Part shown: one piece after another, positions 62,121 to 64,000 of the stretch
How the letters are laid out: the number at the start of each line of letters is the position of its first letter
Position numbering within the stretch: position 1 is the first letter of the stretch
Source: JBHJHP01 sp042219825
GTDB lineage: Bacteria > Bacteroidota > Bacteroidia > Bacteroidales > UBA5342
DNA: 64,000 nucleotides
Direction of reading: 5' to 3'
NCBI RefSeq assembly: GCF_042219825.1
Contig: NZ_JBHJHQ010000004.1
Coordinates: 558,001 to 622,000 of the forward strand
Position numbers and translations under genes: made by a program
Notes under the pieces: model-generated
Told to the model about the DNA's origin: nothing
Database searches by the model: none
What the model saw: only the letters and a program-made list of their open reading frames with translations

Positions 62121-64000
62121 ATGAGTAAAATATTAATTGTTTCAAACAGATTACCTAGTCAGATTACAATCGAAGAGGACAAAATTTCAACAAAACCGAG
62201 TGTTGGAGGACTTGCAACCGGGATGAAATCAGTGTATAAATCCAGTGAAGGTGAATGGATTGGCTGGCCGGGTTTTAATAATGAAGATGTAACACCTGAA
62301 CAAAAGGCTGAAATTGAGAAACTTCTGAAGTATGATAATTGTATTCCTGTTTATCTGGATCAGAAAGATATGGATGATTATTATGACGGTTTCAGTAACA
62401 GCACGATCTGGCCTTTGTTTCATTACTTTGCCCAATATACGGAATACAACCAGGAATTTTGGGATGCATACAAAGATGTAAACCAAAAGTTTGCGGATGT
62501 AATTATGCAGAATCTTGAAGGGGTAGATAAAGTATGGGTACATGATTATCACCTTATGTTATTACCAAAAATTATTAAAGAAAAGCGCCCCGATATTTCT
62601 ATTGGTTTCTTCCTTCATATACCTTTCCCGTCATATGAGATATTCAGGATTCTGCCCTGGCGTGAAGATCTTATCGAAGGGATGTTGGGTGCTGACCTTA
62701 TAGGGTTTCATACGTATGACTACCAGCGGCATTTTACCAGTTGTGTCAGACGTTTGTTGGGCTACGATGTGCAAATGAACCAGATAAACCTGGGAGATCG
62801 TATTACCAAGGTGGACGCCTTTCCAATGGGAATTGACTTTGAAAAATTCAGTAAGGCCGCAGAACGTAGCATCATGAAATCGGTTCATGATAAAACAGAG
62901 ATCCGTCAGGAACTGGAAAAATACCTGTTGCTGGAGCAGGGGCGAAAGCTTATACTTTCCATTGACAGACTTGATTACTCCAAAGGTATACCAAACAGGT
63001 TGCATGCATTTGAAAGGTTTCTCGAGAAACATCCTGAATATACCGGTAAGGTCACATTAATACTTTTAGCTGTTCCATCAAGGGTTGAAGTGGAACATTA
63101 TCAGGAAATGAAAAGTGAAATTGATGAATTGGTCGGAAGGATTAACGGAAAGTATTCAAAGGTGAACTGGACTCCAATCTGGTATTTTTACCGTTCATTT
63201 CCTTTTGAAAGTCTTATAGAACTTTACAATTCAAGTGCTATTGCTTTGATTACGCCTGTAAGGGACGGAATGAACCTTGTGGCTAAAGAATATATTGCTA
63301 CCCGGACGGATAACAAAGGCGTATTGATACTAAGTGAAATGGCCGGCGCTACCAAGGAGCTTGGTGAGGCCCTTATAATTAACCCAAATAATTTTGAACA
63401 GATAGCTGATACCATTTATGAGGCTTTGAATATGCCTGAAGAAGAGCAGATTGAACGTAATATTATGCTGAAAGAACGTTTAAGACGTTATAATGTGGAA
63501 CGTTGGGCAAATGATTTTCTGGAATCGCTTATTGACACGGCAAATTACAGGGAAAAATACCTGGCTAAGAAACTCAGTGATCCTATTATTAAATCCATAA
63601 AAAAGGACTATGACAAAGCCTTGAAACGCGTCATATTTCTGGATTATGACGGTACACTTGTAGGTTTTAAGAAGAATCCAAGGCAGGCCAGTCCTGAAAA
63701 AGAGGTTTATGAAATTCTGGATAAACTTGCAGCCGATCCTAAAAACCAGGTTGTACTGATCAGTGGCCGTGATAAGGAAGTGTTTACAGAATGGTTTGAT
63801 AACCATAATTATACTTTGATAACCGAGCATGGTGTTTGGATTAGAAAACCAGGTGGAGTTTGGGAAATTATTGAACAGATGGATAACGACTGGAAGTCCT
63901 TTATCAGACCGGTCATGGAATTGTATGTGGACAGAACTCCGGGATCATTTATAGAAGAGAAGAATTATTCTCTGGTTTGGCATTACAGGAAAGCAGATCA
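62121..64000 (+). CDS. Bifunctional trehalose-6-phosphate synthase/phosphatase (3' partial)
   Basis: The frame starts at ATG 62121 and is open to the window end (626 codons). The GT20 synthase domain covers about residues 1-480: SNRLPSQI at the start, the GLATGM glucose-6-phosphate loop, HDYHLMLLPK, LHIPFPSYEIFR, SIDRLDYSKGIPNRL and RDGMNLVAKEYIA. A HAD phosphatase domain follows, with FLDYDGTLVGF (catalytic Asp508 and Asp510) and VVLISGRDKE. It therefore condenses UDP-glucose with glucose-6-phosphate and dephosphorylates the product to trehalose. The C-terminus lies outside the window. It is divergent from a GH15 gene. Confidence 0.95.
   Translation, partial: MSKILIVSNRLPSQITIEEDKISTKPSVGGLATGMKSVYKSSEGEWIGWPGFNNEDVTPEQKAEIEKLLKYDNCIPVYLDQKDMDDYYDGFSNSTIWPLFHYFAQYTEYNQEFWDAYKDVNQKFADVIMQNLEGVDKVWVHDYHLMLLPKIIKEKRPDISIGFFLHIPFPSYEIFRILPWREDLIEGMLGADLIGFHTYDYQRHFTSCVRRLLGYDVQMNQINLGDRITKVDAFPMGIDFEKFSKAAERSIMKSVHDKTEIRQELEKYLLLEQGRKLILSIDRLDYSKGIPNRLHAFERFLEKHPEYTGKVTLILLAVPSRVEVEHYQEMKSEIDELVGRINGKYSKVNWTPIWYFYRSFPFESLIELYNSSAIALITPVRDGMNLVAKEYIATRTDNKGVLILSEMAGATKELGEALIINPNNFEQIADTIYEALNMPEEEQIERNIMLKERLRRYNVERWANDFLESLIDTANYREKYLAKKLSDPIIKSIKKDYDKALKRVIFLDYDGTLVGFKKNPRQASPEKEVYEILDKLAADPKNQVVLISGRDKEVFTEWFDNHNYTLITEHGVWIRKPGGVWEIIEQMDNDWKSFIRPVMELYVDRTPGSFIEEKNYSLVWHYRKAD

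Overview
The window looks like a chromosomal segment of a Bacteroidota member, probably Bacteroidales or Marinilabiliales-like. The genus cannot be told from the sequence. Support comes from type IX secretion C-terminal sorting domains, a GH97 enzyme, a DUF4783-nadC/rlmH neighbourhood, a GYDIA-type GHMP kinase, a CzcA-TolC fusion protein, and many promoters of the Bacteroidetes form TAnnTTTG, with no strong Shine-Dalgarno signals. Gene density is high and housekeeping genes alternate with secreted or envelope functions. I saw no tRNA, rRNA, CRISPR array, transposase or prophage gene.

Left part (1-25.4 kb): the end of a large secreted LamG protein and a small secreted relative; panB and an RluA-type pseudouridine synthase; a secreted GH97; nadC-DUF4783 on the minus strand facing rlmH; a plus-strand run rlmH - large NtrY-like histidine kinase - MBL-fold hydrolase - DJ-1 - ruvX - def; a GH2 protein whose two catalytic glutamates both appear to be lost; gltX; a phenylacetate-CoA ligase/ACT pair; a FucP-like transporter; a repeat-rich gap; and a lipoprotein amidase.

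Middle (25.7-32.2 kb): an acyl-CoA dehydrogenase followed by a mevalonate-pathway cluster (type 2 IPP isomerase, HMG-CoA reductase, GYDIA kinase, diphosphomevalonate decarboxylase, mevalonate kinase). HMG-CoA synthase is not in the window. Then come a lipoprotein formylglycine-generating enzyme with both active-site cysteines, a DUF255 thioredoxin-fold protein, an exported peroxiredoxin and a ZIP metal transporter.

Right part (37.7-59.6 kb) is an envelope and metal-stress region. A minus-strand six-gene unit encodes an OmpR-type regulator, its kinase, TolC, adaptor, RND pump and a PagL-like lipid A deacylase; a PepSY-like protein and a PAP2 phosphatase follow it. Upstream lies a second RND system of the heavy-metal type (His-rich small protein, CzcA fused to a TolC domain, CzcB adaptor), headed by a LytTR two-component pair. 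On the plus strand, DUF2231 - OmpR regulator - kinase is followed by an exported rubrerythrin.

The most interesting regulatory signal is a family of hexamers related to (C/T)TTAAG repeated at exactly 11 bp, resembling PmrA boxes. It lies upstream of the DUF2231/regulator operon, upstream of the exported rubrerythrin, and upstream of the RND/PagL operon, and suggests envelope-stress regulons with a shared operator design. The window ends with a GH15 enzyme divergent from a bifunctional trehalose-6-phosphate synthase/phosphatase that runs off the end.
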